A DNA stretch of 64,000 bases, taken from Cellulophaga omnivescoria. Lineage in GTDB: Bacteria > Bacteroidota > Bacteroidia > Flavobacteriales > Flavobacteriaceae. The position numbers were made by a program, and so were the translations under genes. The notes beneath the pieces are model-generated. The model was given only the letters and a program-made list of their open reading frames with translations, made no database searches and was not told the DNA's origin. Location: the NCBI RefSeq assembly GCF_001999725.1, contig NZ_MDDP01000015.1:62001-126000 (forward strand), written 5' to 3'. Below are positions 54,679 through 63,420 of this stretch, piece by piece (within the stretch, counting starts at the first letter, position 1; every line of letters begins with the position of its first letter).

Positions 54679-56244
54679 TTATGGTCTAAGCGAAGCTTCA
54701 GAAACGCTTAAATTATCTATATAAAAACTTATAATTTCTGCATTATCTTGGTTGTAACCTCTTATCTGAAAAGTTTTATCACCAGATTGACTAAACTCTA
54801 CAAAAGTAGAACTGTAAACCCACTCACCAACTGCAAAGTCTGAAGTAAATGTAGGGTTGCCACCAACGGCCCAGTCTGTGTCTGGAAACCAAAAGAAACG
54901 TAAATCAGGATCAAAACCAGCAGCATTATTATTGCCTAAACTAGTTACGTAAACCCATAGACCAATTTCATAAGTTTTACCTGCTTCTACAGGAAAGGTT
55001 ATTTCGTCTCCAGAAGTTGTTTTGTGACCAATAATCATTCCGCCAGCAGCATCCATTTCTATATAAGCGCTTTTAGCGCCATCTAGTGCTTGGTCACTAG
55101 AAATTTCTAAGTTGTAAGCATCCCAAGGAGCACCCCAATTCATATATGGCCAGTTAGCTACTGTAGAATTTTCAAAACTATAATCATAATTAGATGCTTC
55201 TTTTAAAATATTTACCTTGTTAAAAATTAGCTGACTATCTGCAAAGGTTTCAGCTTCTACGCCATCTAAAGTTTTTAAACTTCCTTTGGTGTAGTTAACA
55301 GTAACAATATCATCATTATAGATAGTAGTGCCCTCCAATGAAATCAGTAAAATATTACCTTCATCGCTATCTATAGAAACCGAACCAATTGTAGTTGGTA
55401 TAGCTACATCATTATTAGTTACCGTTACGCTAAAATCTGCAGCATTTATAGATGATGCATCCATTTCTCTGCTAAATTCAAGTGCTATAGCACCGTTTTT
55501 ATCTGTAACTTTTTCTAAGTCTACAGGGTCTGTAGAAGGTATTACTTTTATTAAGTTTTTAAAAGAAATTGTATCACCACCAAAAGGGCGTTGTCTGGTT
55601 GCAGCAAAACTTAAATTATAAACGCCTTGTCTTTTGTATTTAACATTAATTTCTGGATCTGCGCCATCAAAAGTTTCTGGGTCACCACCATCAATAGTCC
55701 ATATAAAGTTTTCTGGTTCACCATCTACTACATAAGCAAATTGTACAGATCTACTAGCAACAACCTCATTCTCTGCGTTTTCACTAATATCTAAGGCAGC
55801 ACCTAAAGTACCATCAGGATTTATATGATTAGCTTTTATAGAAGCCTTTACGGGGTTTAAAACTGTTACTACAATAGTGGTATCTAACTCTTTACCTTTT
55901 AAACTTGTACCAACGTAAGCGTTGTTTTTAAATGTTTGATTAAGAGTAACGTTGTGTATACCTGCTTTATTAAAAACAGCTTTTACGTTTTGATCTTTAG
56001 ATGTAGAAACATTAGCAACGCCTTCAGGAAAATTCCATTCTCTAGATACTACACCTGGTGATGCATCACCAAATGTAATACTGCCATTAATTTCTACTTT
56101 ATTTTCAAAATCCATCTCAGAGGTGAAAATTACTCTATGACTAGGTTCTGTTAAATTTTCAGTATCATCTTCACTACAAGAAGCAACAAAGATTAAAGAC
56201 ATAAAAGCCAACCCTATTAATTTAGGTCTTAATATATGTTTCAT
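54679..56244 (-). CDS. Surface glycan-binding lipoprotein with PKD-like and carbohydrate-binding-like domains
   Basis: This 521-residue protein has a lipoprotein signal (IFVASCSED, Cys at about 23). Residues about 30-130 and 130-240 look like PKD/immunoglobulin-type repeats (FNKAGIHNVTLNQTF, YKRQGVYNLSFAATR). Residues about 245-345 resemble a bacterial Ig-like domain (EFSREMDASSINAADFSVTV). The last 165 residues have the jelly-roll pattern of a carbohydrate-binding module (NWPYMNWGAPWDAYNLEIS, EAGKTYEIGLWVYVTS, FYIDNLSV). In third position behind SusC and SusD (10-base gap) it plays the SusE/F role: it binds glycan at the cell surface. Glycan unknown. Confidence 0.85.
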   Translation of the reverse strand: MKHILRPKLIGLAFMSLIFVASCSEDDTENLTEPSHRVIFTSEMDFENKVEINGSITFGDASPGVVSREWNFPEGVANVSTSKDQNVKAVFNKAGIHNVTLNQTFKNNAYVGTSLKGKELDTTIVVTVLNPVKASIKANHINPDGTLGAALDISENAENEVVASRSVQFAYVVDGEPENFIWTIDGGDPETFDGADPEINVKYKRQGVYNLSFAATRQRPFGGDTISFKNLIKVIPSTDPVDLEKVTDKNGAIALEFSREMDASSINAADFSVTVTNNDVAIPTTIGSVSIDSDEGNILLISLEGTTIYNDDIVTVNYTKGSLKTLDGVEAETFADSQLIFNKVNILKEASNYDYSFENSTVANWPYMNWGAPWDAYNLEISSDQALDGAKSAYIEMDAAGGMIIGHKTTSGDEITFPVEAGKTYEIGLWVYVTSLGNNNAAGFDPDLRFFWFPDTDWAVGGNPTFTSDFAVGEWVYSSTFVEFSQSGDKTFQIRGYNQDNAEIISFYIDNLSVSEASLRP

Positions 56245-56254
56245 GTTGTGTTAT

Positions 56255-57985
56255 TTAGTCGTTAAAATTATCGTTTGTTTGTAATTCTTGCGCAGGAATA
56301 GGCAAGTAGTCATGTGTAGCAGAATCATAGTTATCTGTTGCTAAAAAGAAATCTGGTCTTACACGTTCTTTTATAAATAAAGGAGCAATACCGTTATCTT
56401 CTATTTCTAATTCTGCTAAGTGCTCTGTTCTCCATATTTCATCTGCTCTAAGCTCTGTAAATACTTCTTTAACAATACCCCACCTAACTAAATCTTTCCA
56501 ACGGTGACCTTCATAACACAGCTCCAATGGTCTTTCTACTCTTTGTATGTGTGTCATTACTGTGTTAGCAGAGGCGGCAACCATTGGCTGTGAGCCATGT
56601 ACTTGTTTGCTAATGTGTAATTGCGGAAACATACCTCCGTTTTCATCCATATATTGTTGTAGTGTTTTTACACCAGCTCTACTTCTAACAAGGTCTATGT
56701 AGGTAATAGCAGTGCTAAAATCGTTACTATTGTTAATTACAGCCTCTGCATACATTAAATATACATCTGCAAGTCTAATGTGTCTAAAGTTAATACCAGA
56801 TCTACTTCTGCTATCTTCAGCTTTTAGACTATACCAATTGGTAAACTTTTTTATGTATGCACTTTGGCCAAAGGCCCAACCACCTTTTTCTCCTATTTCT
56901 AATCCGTAATACAAGCCTTCTCCATTAATAGGAACAATGCTAGAATTCATTCTTTTAGACCAAGTATTACCATCATTTATAGGGTTTGTAGGGTCTACTT
57001 CATCATTTGTAAAAAGTTCATGCAAATAATAAGTAGGTAATAAAGTATTGTATGCTCCAAAGCTTAATTGCCCTAATGCTGTAGCCATTGTAGATGCTTC
57101 TGCACCTGTAGTTGCCGGTGTATCATCTACATTACCTCCTGGAACACCTGGGTTAAGATCTGCAGAGTAAGCAACTTCAAAAATAGATTCACTATTAAAT
57201 TCATTTTCATCTGTATAATTATCCATTATGTTAGGAGTTAATTGGTACAAATCAGAATCAATTACGTTTTTAAATTGTGTAACTGCATTTGGCCAATCTT
57301 CTGCAAATAAATAAACTTTACCTAGTAATGCTGTTGCTGCGCCCCAAGTTGCTCTACCTGTATCATCTGGACCCCAAGTGGTAGGTAAATTATTTTGTGC
57401 GTATATTAAATCTGGAATTATTACTGTAGTGTTTACGTCAGTAATAGAAGATAAAGGTTTGTTTAATTCTTCATCTGTTTTAGGAATACCAGTATGTAAA
57501 ATTGCGCCACCATATGTATTAGCAACCTGAAAATAGAAAAATGCTCTTAAAAATCGTGCTTGTGCTTCAATTTCTGCTTTGCCGTTTCCTATAAAGTTTG
57601 CATCATCAGCTTGTGCTAAAAATTCTATTATTTGGTTGGTTCTAAATATACCAATGTAAAGTTCGTTCCACTTATCTGTTACGTAGTATGTAGCGTCTGT
57701 ATACGTTAAATTTCTAAACGCAGTTGGTCTGTACCAAGATTCTGAACCCGCAATGTCTCCCAATGCCATTTCATATTGTAATTCTCCGCCACTAATACTC
57801 TGAAACTGAAGCGTACCGTAAGCAGCAGTTAAACCACTATTAAATTGCTGTTGTGTTTCCCAAAAAGTTTCTGATGTAATAGCGTTTGGGTTTTCTTGAT
57901 CAAAAAACCTGTCTTCATTACAGCTAGTAAATATAAATATAGAAACTAGTGTTGCTATAGTTAAATGTATTTTTGATATTTTCAT
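56255..57985 (-). CDS. SusD/RagB family outer membrane lipoprotein
   Basis: This 576-residue lipoprotein has a signal peptide (IFTSCNED, Cys at about 22). The helical SusD core (AQARFLRAFFYFQVANTYGG) lies near 140-160. The C-terminal block has VERPLELCYEGHRWKDLVRWG and a final YLPIPAQE. It lies 20 bases after SusC and 10 bases before the surface protein. Together with SusC it should import the glycan product handled by this locus. Confidence 0.95.
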   Translation of the reverse strand: MKISKIHLTIATLVSIFIFTSCNEDRFFDQENPNAITSETFWETQQQFNSGLTAAYGTLQFQSISGGELQYEMALGDIAGSESWYRPTAFRNLTYTDATYYVTDKWNELYIGIFRTNQIIEFLAQADDANFIGNGKAEIEAQARFLRAFFYFQVANTYGGAILHTGIPKTDEELNKPLSSITDVNTTVIIPDLIYAQNNLPTTWGPDDTGRATWGAATALLGKVYLFAEDWPNAVTQFKNVIDSDLYQLTPNIMDNYTDENEFNSESIFEVAYSADLNPGVPGGNVDDTPATTGAEASTMATALGQLSFGAYNTLLPTYYLHELFTNDEVDPTNPINDGNTWSKRMNSSIVPINGEGLYYGLEIGEKGGWAFGQSAYIKKFTNWYSLKAEDSRSRSGINFRHIRLADVYLMYAEAVINNSNDFSTAITYIDLVRSRAGVKTLQQYMDENGGMFPQLHISKQVHGSQPMVAASANTVMTHIQRVERPLELCYEGHRWKDLVRWGIVKEVFTELRADEIWRTEHLAELEIEDNGIAPLFIKERVRPDFFLATDNYDSATHDYLPIPAQELQTNDNFND

Positions 57986-58005
57986 AATTGTAAATTAATC
58001 AGTTA

Positions 58006-61000
58006 TTAAAAGTGCAATTGCACTCCAAGTAAAAATTGTCTTGCAACTGGGTAGTTACCTTTATCAATTCCTCTAGTAAATATACCGTCACCACCAACCT
58101 CAGGGTCATATCCTGTGTACTCTGTAAACGTAAATGGGTTAGTAGCAGAGATATAAACTCTAGCAGAGTTTAACCCAAGCTCTGGTATGTCTTTAAGTGT
58201 GTATCCTAGACTAATGTTTCTTATTCTAAAGTAAGAGCCATCTTCTAAAAAATAATCAGATCTAGACCTTACATTATTGTGTATAGCGTTTTGCCTATTT
58301 GTAGGGATGTCAGAATTAGGGTTTTGTGGACTCCACATATAAAACTGCTCTAAGTGTCTGCCTTGTGTGTATGCGTAATACCTGGCGCCATTATATATTT
58401 CGGCACCTTGTGAGTAGTAGGATTGAACGTAGAAATCAAAATTTTTATAATCTAAGTTTACACTTAAACCAGCTTCAAAATCTGCTTGTCCAGAGCCAGC
58501 ATACACACGGTCGTTATCATCTATAACATTATTGCCATCTATATCTTTGTACATCATATCTCCTAGCTGAGCACTTTTGTTTATAACCTTGTAAGCATCT
58601 AACTGTTCTTGTGTTTTAATAACACCATCATGCTGTACTAAGAAAAAGGCGCCGGCCTCATAACCTTCTGCTAAAAAAGTAGTAAAATCTATATCATTTG
58701 CTAAAACGGTAGAAGGAGCTCCGTTACCATAGCCTCTTGTTGTACCATTAAGGCTAGTTACTTCATTGTCATTTTTGGTAAATGTAGCGCTAATAGTGTA
58801 GCCAAAATCTCCTTTTTTAGATCTGTTTTTAAAACTAGCAGCTAACTCTATACCTTTGTTAACCATATTACCAGCGTTAATAACTTTTGTATCGTACAGA
58901 TTAGTGTTAGGGTGGTAAGTACCCGCAGATGCTGGTAAACGCTCTTCTAAAAGCATATCTTTTTTGTCGTTTTGATAGACGTCTGCAGTAATATTAAGCT
59001 TATTATCTAATAAAGTAAGGTCTATACCAATGTTTTTAGATATAGTAGTTTCCCATTTAATATTAGGATCTACAAATCTTCTTTGAGTTAGCCCAAAACT
59101 TAAAGACTCATTACTGCCAAAAGGGTAATTAACACCACTTTCTATGGCTGGTATGTAGGAGTAAGATGGTATGTTTTGATTTCCTAACTCTGCATAACTA
59201 AGCCTAAGTTTAAATTGGTTTACAAAAGATACATTTTGAAAAAAGTTTTCTTCATGAATGTTCCAGCCAGTAGAAAAACCAAAAAAGTCTCCATACCTAT
59301 TTTTTTCAGAAAAACGAGAAGACCCGTCTCTTCTGTAACTAGCAGAAAACAAGTATTTTTCATCAAAATTATATTGTACTCTTCCTAATTTACCAGCTAA
59401 TTTTCTTTCGTCTATGTATGATGTAGGAGCTATAGGGTCACTACCAGCACCTAAAGTTTTAGAGCTATTACCAGATTCTTCACTAAAGTTTACACCTAAA
59501 CCTAATGTTTTAGATTTAAACTCTTCATAAGATAAAACAGCTAAAAAGTTTAAGTTATGTTTTCCAAAAGATTTTTTATAGGTAAACATATTTTCAATAA
59601 CGTTTCTTTCAGTAGAAATATAGTTTTCTTCTAATTTTGCATTTTCTCTAGATGCGGTAGGGTTTAAACCATCTTTGTCATACACTAAATATTGTGGTTG
59701 AAAAAAAGATCGACTGTAATCATACGTATTTCTACCTAGGTTTATTTTATAGGTAAATCCATCAAAAAACTCATACTGCAAATTGGCAGCAATATTTACA
59801 CTTGTAGTTTTACGGTCGTCTTCGTTATTAAGTTGTTGAGAAAGGTAACTGTATAATATAGCGTTACGCACAGGTATTTCTACCCCGTTACCACCAACAC
59901 TGTTTAAGCCAGTTAAAGGTGGCTGCCAAGGTTTTTGAGCTATAGAATATTCATATAACCCCCAAGGTTCTTGCTCTCTATTTTCATTTGTATAACCAAT
60001 GGTTGCAAACGCTTTAAATCTGTTTTTTCTAAACTCACCTGTAAAACGAGTTGCTAACCTGTCAAAACCAGAATTAACTAAAATACCATCTTGGTTAAAG
60101 TAATTTGTATTAAAGCTAAGTGTTAAGTTTTCACTACCACCAGAAACACCTAAACTGTAGTTTCTTATTATAGCCCTATCATTTTGCACATCACCCACAA
60201 AATCTGAGTCATAATCTAATGCATCAGGATTAAAAAAGAAAATTAAAGGATCGCGCCCTAGTGCTTTAAGCATAACATCTTCTGCGTATATCTGCTGTTG
60301 CGTATTCATTAGTGGTGTACCAGATGTAATATCTTGTATACTAGTGTAAGTGTTAAAATCTACTTTTATACTACCAGACTTTCCTTTTTTTGTAGTAATT
60401 AAAATAACACCGTTAGATGCTCTTGTACCGTATATTGATGCTGCTGCACCATCTTTTAAAATATCTACAGAGGAAATGAGTTCTGGAGATATATTTGGGT
60501 TATCTTCATAAGGAATACCATCTACAACATATAAAGGTCCAAGGGCATTAGGACTAACAGAACCAAGCCCCCTAATTTGTACATTTGCAGCTTCACCAGG
60601 TCTACCACTACTTGCTTGTATGTTTACACCAGCAACTTGGCCTTGTAAAGCAGTACCAAGATCAGATGTAGCTGTTTTATCAATTACATCATTACTAACA
60701 CTAACTACTGCTCCGGTTACTTCCTTTTTCTTTTGTGTACCATAACCAATTACTATAACTTCTTGCAATGCAGCAGCATCTGGCTCTAGCGTAATGTTAA
60801 TATTTTTTTGGTCTGCTATTATTACCTCTTTAGTTTTATAACCAACATAGCTGTAAACAAGTGTGTTTCCTTTTTCTACTTTAATAGTGTAGTTACCATC
60901 AAAATCTGTGTATGTGCCATTAATTGTTCCCTTAATTATTACATTTACGCCTCCAATAGGAAAACCCTCTGCAATAACGGTACCTTTAATTTCAGTAGTT

Positions 61001-61089
61001 TGTGCATACCCAAAGGTAAAACTGAAGAACAATGCCCAAACGAGTAATTTGGGTTTTAGTCTTCTTGTTAAATTAAGTTTAATTTTCAT
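58006..61089 (-). CDS. SusC/RagA TonB-dependent receptor without STN domain
   Basis: This 1027-residue protein has a signal peptide (to about 30, GYAQ), a carboxypeptidase-regulatory-like domain (about 32-115; DFDGNYTIKV, YSYVGYKTKEV), a TonB box/plug (about 115-245; VIVIGYGTQKKKEVTGAV, AAASIYGTRASNGVILITT) and a long beta-barrel ending LGVQLHF. It lacks the STN domain that the two FecR-linked receptors have, so it is not self-signalling. It is instead preceded on the same strand by a TPR-LuxR regulator gene, and its promoter region carries paired direct repeats. Confidence 0.96.
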   Translation of the reverse strand: MKIKLNLTRRLKPKLLVWALFFSFTFGYAQTTEIKGTVIAEGFPIGGVNVIIKGTINGTYTDFDGNYTIKVEKGNTLVYSYVGYKTKEVIIADQKNINITLEPDAAALQEVIVIGYGTQKKKEVTGAVVSVSNDVIDKTATSDLGTALQGQVAGVNIQASSGRPGEAANVQIRGLGSVSPNALGPLYVVDGIPYEDNPNISPELISSVDILKDGAAASIYGTRASNGVILITTKKGKSGSIKVDFNTYTSIQDITSGTPLMNTQQQIYAEDVMLKALGRDPLIFFFNPDALDYDSDFVGDVQNDRAIIRNYSLGVSGGSENLTLSFNTNYFNQDGILVNSGFDRLATRFTGEFRKNRFKAFATIGYTNENREQEPWGLYEYSIAQKPWQPPLTGLNSVGGNGVEIPVRNAILYSYLSQQLNNEDDRKTTSVNIAANLQYEFFDGFTYKINLGRNTYDYSRSFFQPQYLVYDKDGLNPTASRENAKLEENYISTERNVIENMFTYKKSFGKHNLNFLAVLSYEEFKSKTLGLGVNFSEESGNSSKTLGAGSDPIAPTSYIDERKLAGKLGRVQYNFDEKYLFSASYRRDGSSRFSEKNRYGDFFGFSTGWNIHEENFFQNVSFVNQFKLRLSYAELGNQNIPSYSYIPAIESGVNYPFGSNESLSFGLTQRRFVDPNIKWETTISKNIGIDLTLLDNKLNITADVYQNDKKDMLLEERLPASAGTYHPNTNLYDTKVINAGNMVNKGIELAASFKNRSKKGDFGYTISATFTKNDNEVTSLNGTTRGYGNGAPSTVLANDIDFTTFLAEGYEAGAFFLVQHDGVIKTQEQLDAYKVINKSAQLGDMMYKDIDGNNVIDDNDRVYAGSGQADFEAGLSVNLDYKNFDFYVQSYYSQGAEIYNGARYYAYTQGRHLEQFYMWSPQNPNSDIPTNRQNAIHNNVRSRSDYFLEDGSYFRIRNISLGYTLKDIPELGLNSARVYISATNPFTFTEYTGYDPEVGGDGIFTRGIDKGNYPVARQFLLGVQLHF

Positions 61090-61150
61090 AAATAGTTTGT
61101 TTAAGTTAATTGATTACAAATGTTGTTTATATTAACCTATGTGTGTGGTA

Positions 61151-61205
61151 TTTTAACTAGACTAGAACTAAACAAAACGGGGTAATAGTCAATTTTAACT
61201 AGACT
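61151..61205 (-). repeat. Paired 13-base direct repeats in the SusC promoter region
   Basis: TTTTAACTAGACT occurs exactly at 61151-61163 and 61193-61205, 42 bases apart, that is about four helical turns on the same face of the DNA. The core AACTAGAC reads GTCTAGTT on the SusC strand. The nearer copy lies 62 bases upstream of the SusC start. Probable activator sites (inference). Confidence 0.65.
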
Positions 61206-61330
61206 TATTATGAACAATTTACATTTGTTTATAATTATTAAATGCTTAACATCAGTGTGTTATGTTTTTTATTTTGATGATTAAACTCTTAATTATCTGA
61301 ACTTTTGATATTTGTTTTAACATACAGACT

Positions 61331-62962
61331 TTAAAACCTACTTATAAAATCTTCTAAGTTATCTTCTCTTTTTAAGCCTAATTTTTTCCTTAGCCTGTAC
61401 CTAGATGTATGTACACTTTCTACAGATATGCCTAATAGTTTAGACATATCTTTACTTGGGAAATTTAACCGCACTAAAGCGCATATTTTTTGATCTGTTT
61501 GACTAAGTTTTGGGTATTTATTTCTTAAATTTTCGTAAAAACTCTGATTAATTGTGGTAAAACGAGCTTCAAACTCTGTCCAGTTTTTGCTGGGTGTGCC
61601 CTGAAAAGTTTTAAGAGCTCTTAAAATTACTTTCTTGTTTACGTTGTCTCCTGCAGTCTCAATTTTTTTATGTAATCCTGCTATAAATTCATCTTTTTCT
61701 ATTAAACGTAATGCAGCTTGGGTAAGTTCTTTATTTTTAAGCTCTAAGACCTCATTAGTTTTTTGGGTTTTTAGCTTTTGCTTTTCTGCAATAATTTGTT
61801 TTTCGTTTTTGTGCTTGTTTTTAATTTGCTTAACCAAAACAAAACCGTAAAACAGTAATGAAATAATGAGTATTATTAATATTATAGATTTTAAAAGCCA
61901 AATTTTATCTTCTTGTTCATAGTTTGCAATTAACTGTTCTTGCAAAGCATCTTCTTGTTTTTCTTTTTCTAATCTATAATTATCTTTAATCTCTAATAGA
62001 TGTTTGCTGTTCTCACTAGTAATACCAAAAATTTTATTATTTAATGTATTCTCTTTATTTAGGTAGTAGTAAGCTTCTTTGTAATTTTTTAATCCTACAT
62101 ATATATCTTTAAGTCCTTCATAGTTTTTTAGCTTGTAGTTTAAGTGACTTTTGTTGTTTTCAGAAAGTTGTATAGATATTTTATAGTTTGCGATACTTTT
62201 ATCGTATTCTTTCTTCATTTTATAAACATCTGCAGTAAGACTGTGTATTACACTTAAGTAAGTTTTGTCTTTGTTTTTAAAATGTTCTTTACACTGGTTT
62301 AGTTTGTCTATAGCAATATTATAATTGCCACTAACAGCATCTAAATAGGCTTCCTCCGCAATTATGTAATAACTAACAATTCTTGGTTTTAATTTAGATT
62401 GATATAACTTGCAGGAATCTAAAAACTGAGCAGCTTTTTTATAATCTTTATTACCTCTGTGTAAGTTTACAATAGAAAAATAATCACTAGCTATAAAGTG
62501 GGCATTAGATTCGTTTTTTGTAAATTGTTTTTTTCTTAGTTTTATACTTTTATTAAAGTACTCTAAAGCTTTATCGTCTCGTTTATAAAAACTATAAAGC
62601 CAGCCTATTTCTTGGTAAATATCTGCTATTAATTTGTTGTTTTTAATTTTATCGGCAAGCAATAAAGCCTTCCAATACCCATCATAAGACTTACTGTAAT
62701 TTAAATTGTGAGAGTATAAAATTGATACTTCATTTAAAGTTTGAATAGCAGAAATGGTGTCTTTGCTTTTAAGATCTATTTCTATTTTTTTATTAAAATA
62801 GAAAGCAGAGCTGTCAGGATTTTTATGAGCTAATTCTCTTGCTATTTTTAAATAATCATTACTTTGTCTATTGTCTTGGCAATATGTTTTTGTGGTGTTC
62901 AATAAAACTAGTCCTAAAATTGCTAGTTTAATTCCTTGTTTTAGTTTAAGTATTGTAAACAT
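61331..62962 (-). CDS. TPR-LuxR family transcriptional regulator, membrane-bound
   Basis: This 543-residue protein has a signal-like N-terminus (to about 28), a periplasmic stretch of about five or six tetratricopeptide-like repeats (about 35-320), a membrane helix (about 350-374), a coiled coil (about 380-430), and a C-terminal LuxR-type helix-turn-helix (about 485-535; LSQTDQKICALVRLNF, MSKLLGISVESVHTSRYRLRKK). Family knowledge: proteins with this layout regulate SusC/D loci in Flavobacteriia. It is 241 bases upstream of SusC on the same strand. GTCTAGTT motifs in both flanking regions suggest its own binding sites (inference). Confidence 0.9.
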   Translation of the reverse strand: MFTILKLKQGIKLAILGLVLLNTTKTYCQDNRQSNDYLKIARELAHKNPDSSAFYFNKKIEIDLKSKDTISAIQTLNEVSILYSHNLNYSKSYDGYWKALLLADKIKNNKLIADIYQEIGWLYSFYKRDDKALEYFNKSIKLRKKQFTKNESNAHFIASDYFSIVNLHRGNKDYKKAAQFLDSCKLYQSKLKPRIVSYYIIAEEAYLDAVSGNYNIAIDKLNQCKEHFKNKDKTYLSVIHSLTADVYKMKKEYDKSIANYKISIQLSENNKSHLNYKLKNYEGLKDIYVGLKNYKEAYYYLNKENTLNNKIFGITSENSKHLLEIKDNYRLEKEKQEDALQEQLIANYEQEDKIWLLKSIILIILIISLLFYGFVLVKQIKNKHKNEKQIIAEKQKLKTQKTNEVLELKNKELTQAALRLIEKDEFIAGLHKKIETAGDNVNKKVILRALKTFQGTPSKNWTEFEARFTTINQSFYENLRNKYPKLSQTDQKICALVRLNFPSKDMSKLLGISVESVHTSRYRLRKKLGLKREDNLEDFISRF

Positions 62963-63420
62963 TGTAAAATGTGAATTTGCTATTTTAAGTAACTAATTTT
63001 AATTTTTTACTATTTATTAATGTTGTAAAATGAATAATTAAAAAAGTTTATAGCGTATTATTTTAATTTTAGTTTGGTGATAAAAAGCTGGTTGGTTTGG
63101 TTATTTGTAAAAATTACAGGAAATAAAAGTAATTAAAAATAAAACTAAGTCTAGTTGTATTTTGTTGCTATTATGTGTTTGTCTAGTTTTTGTCTAGTTG
63201 TTTTTGTTAGTTTTTGGTGCTTGTTTTTTTTAGGTTGAGTTATTTTAAGAGCAAAGGAGTAGTTTTTAATTGTAGTTGTATATACAAAGGTTATAATTAT
63301 GTTACCCAGGTTTTATAAGTAACAATTTTAGTTCTTTACTGTATAAAAAGAATAAGGTTACTAGTAAGTGACTACTTTATTTTAATATATTTATATGGCA
63401 TATATTAATTTTTAGATATA
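62963..63420. other. Gene-free divergent region with repeated GTCTAGTT motif
   Basis: This region of about 460 bases lies between the TPR-LuxR gene (minus) and the DUF6134-like gene (plus). It holds three exact GTCTAGTT copies at 63149-63156, 63181-63188 and 63192-63199, and no open frame I would support. A TAGTTTTTGG stretch near 63208 resembles a promoter -7 box just after the last copy. Confidence 0.6.
63149..63199 (+). repeat. Three GTCTAGTT motif copies
   Basis: The exact 8-mer begins at 63149, 63181 and 63192; spacings are 32 and 11 bases, close to three turns and one turn. The same 8-mer occurs twice on the other strand in front of SusC (61155-61162 and 61197-61204). Confidence 0.65.
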
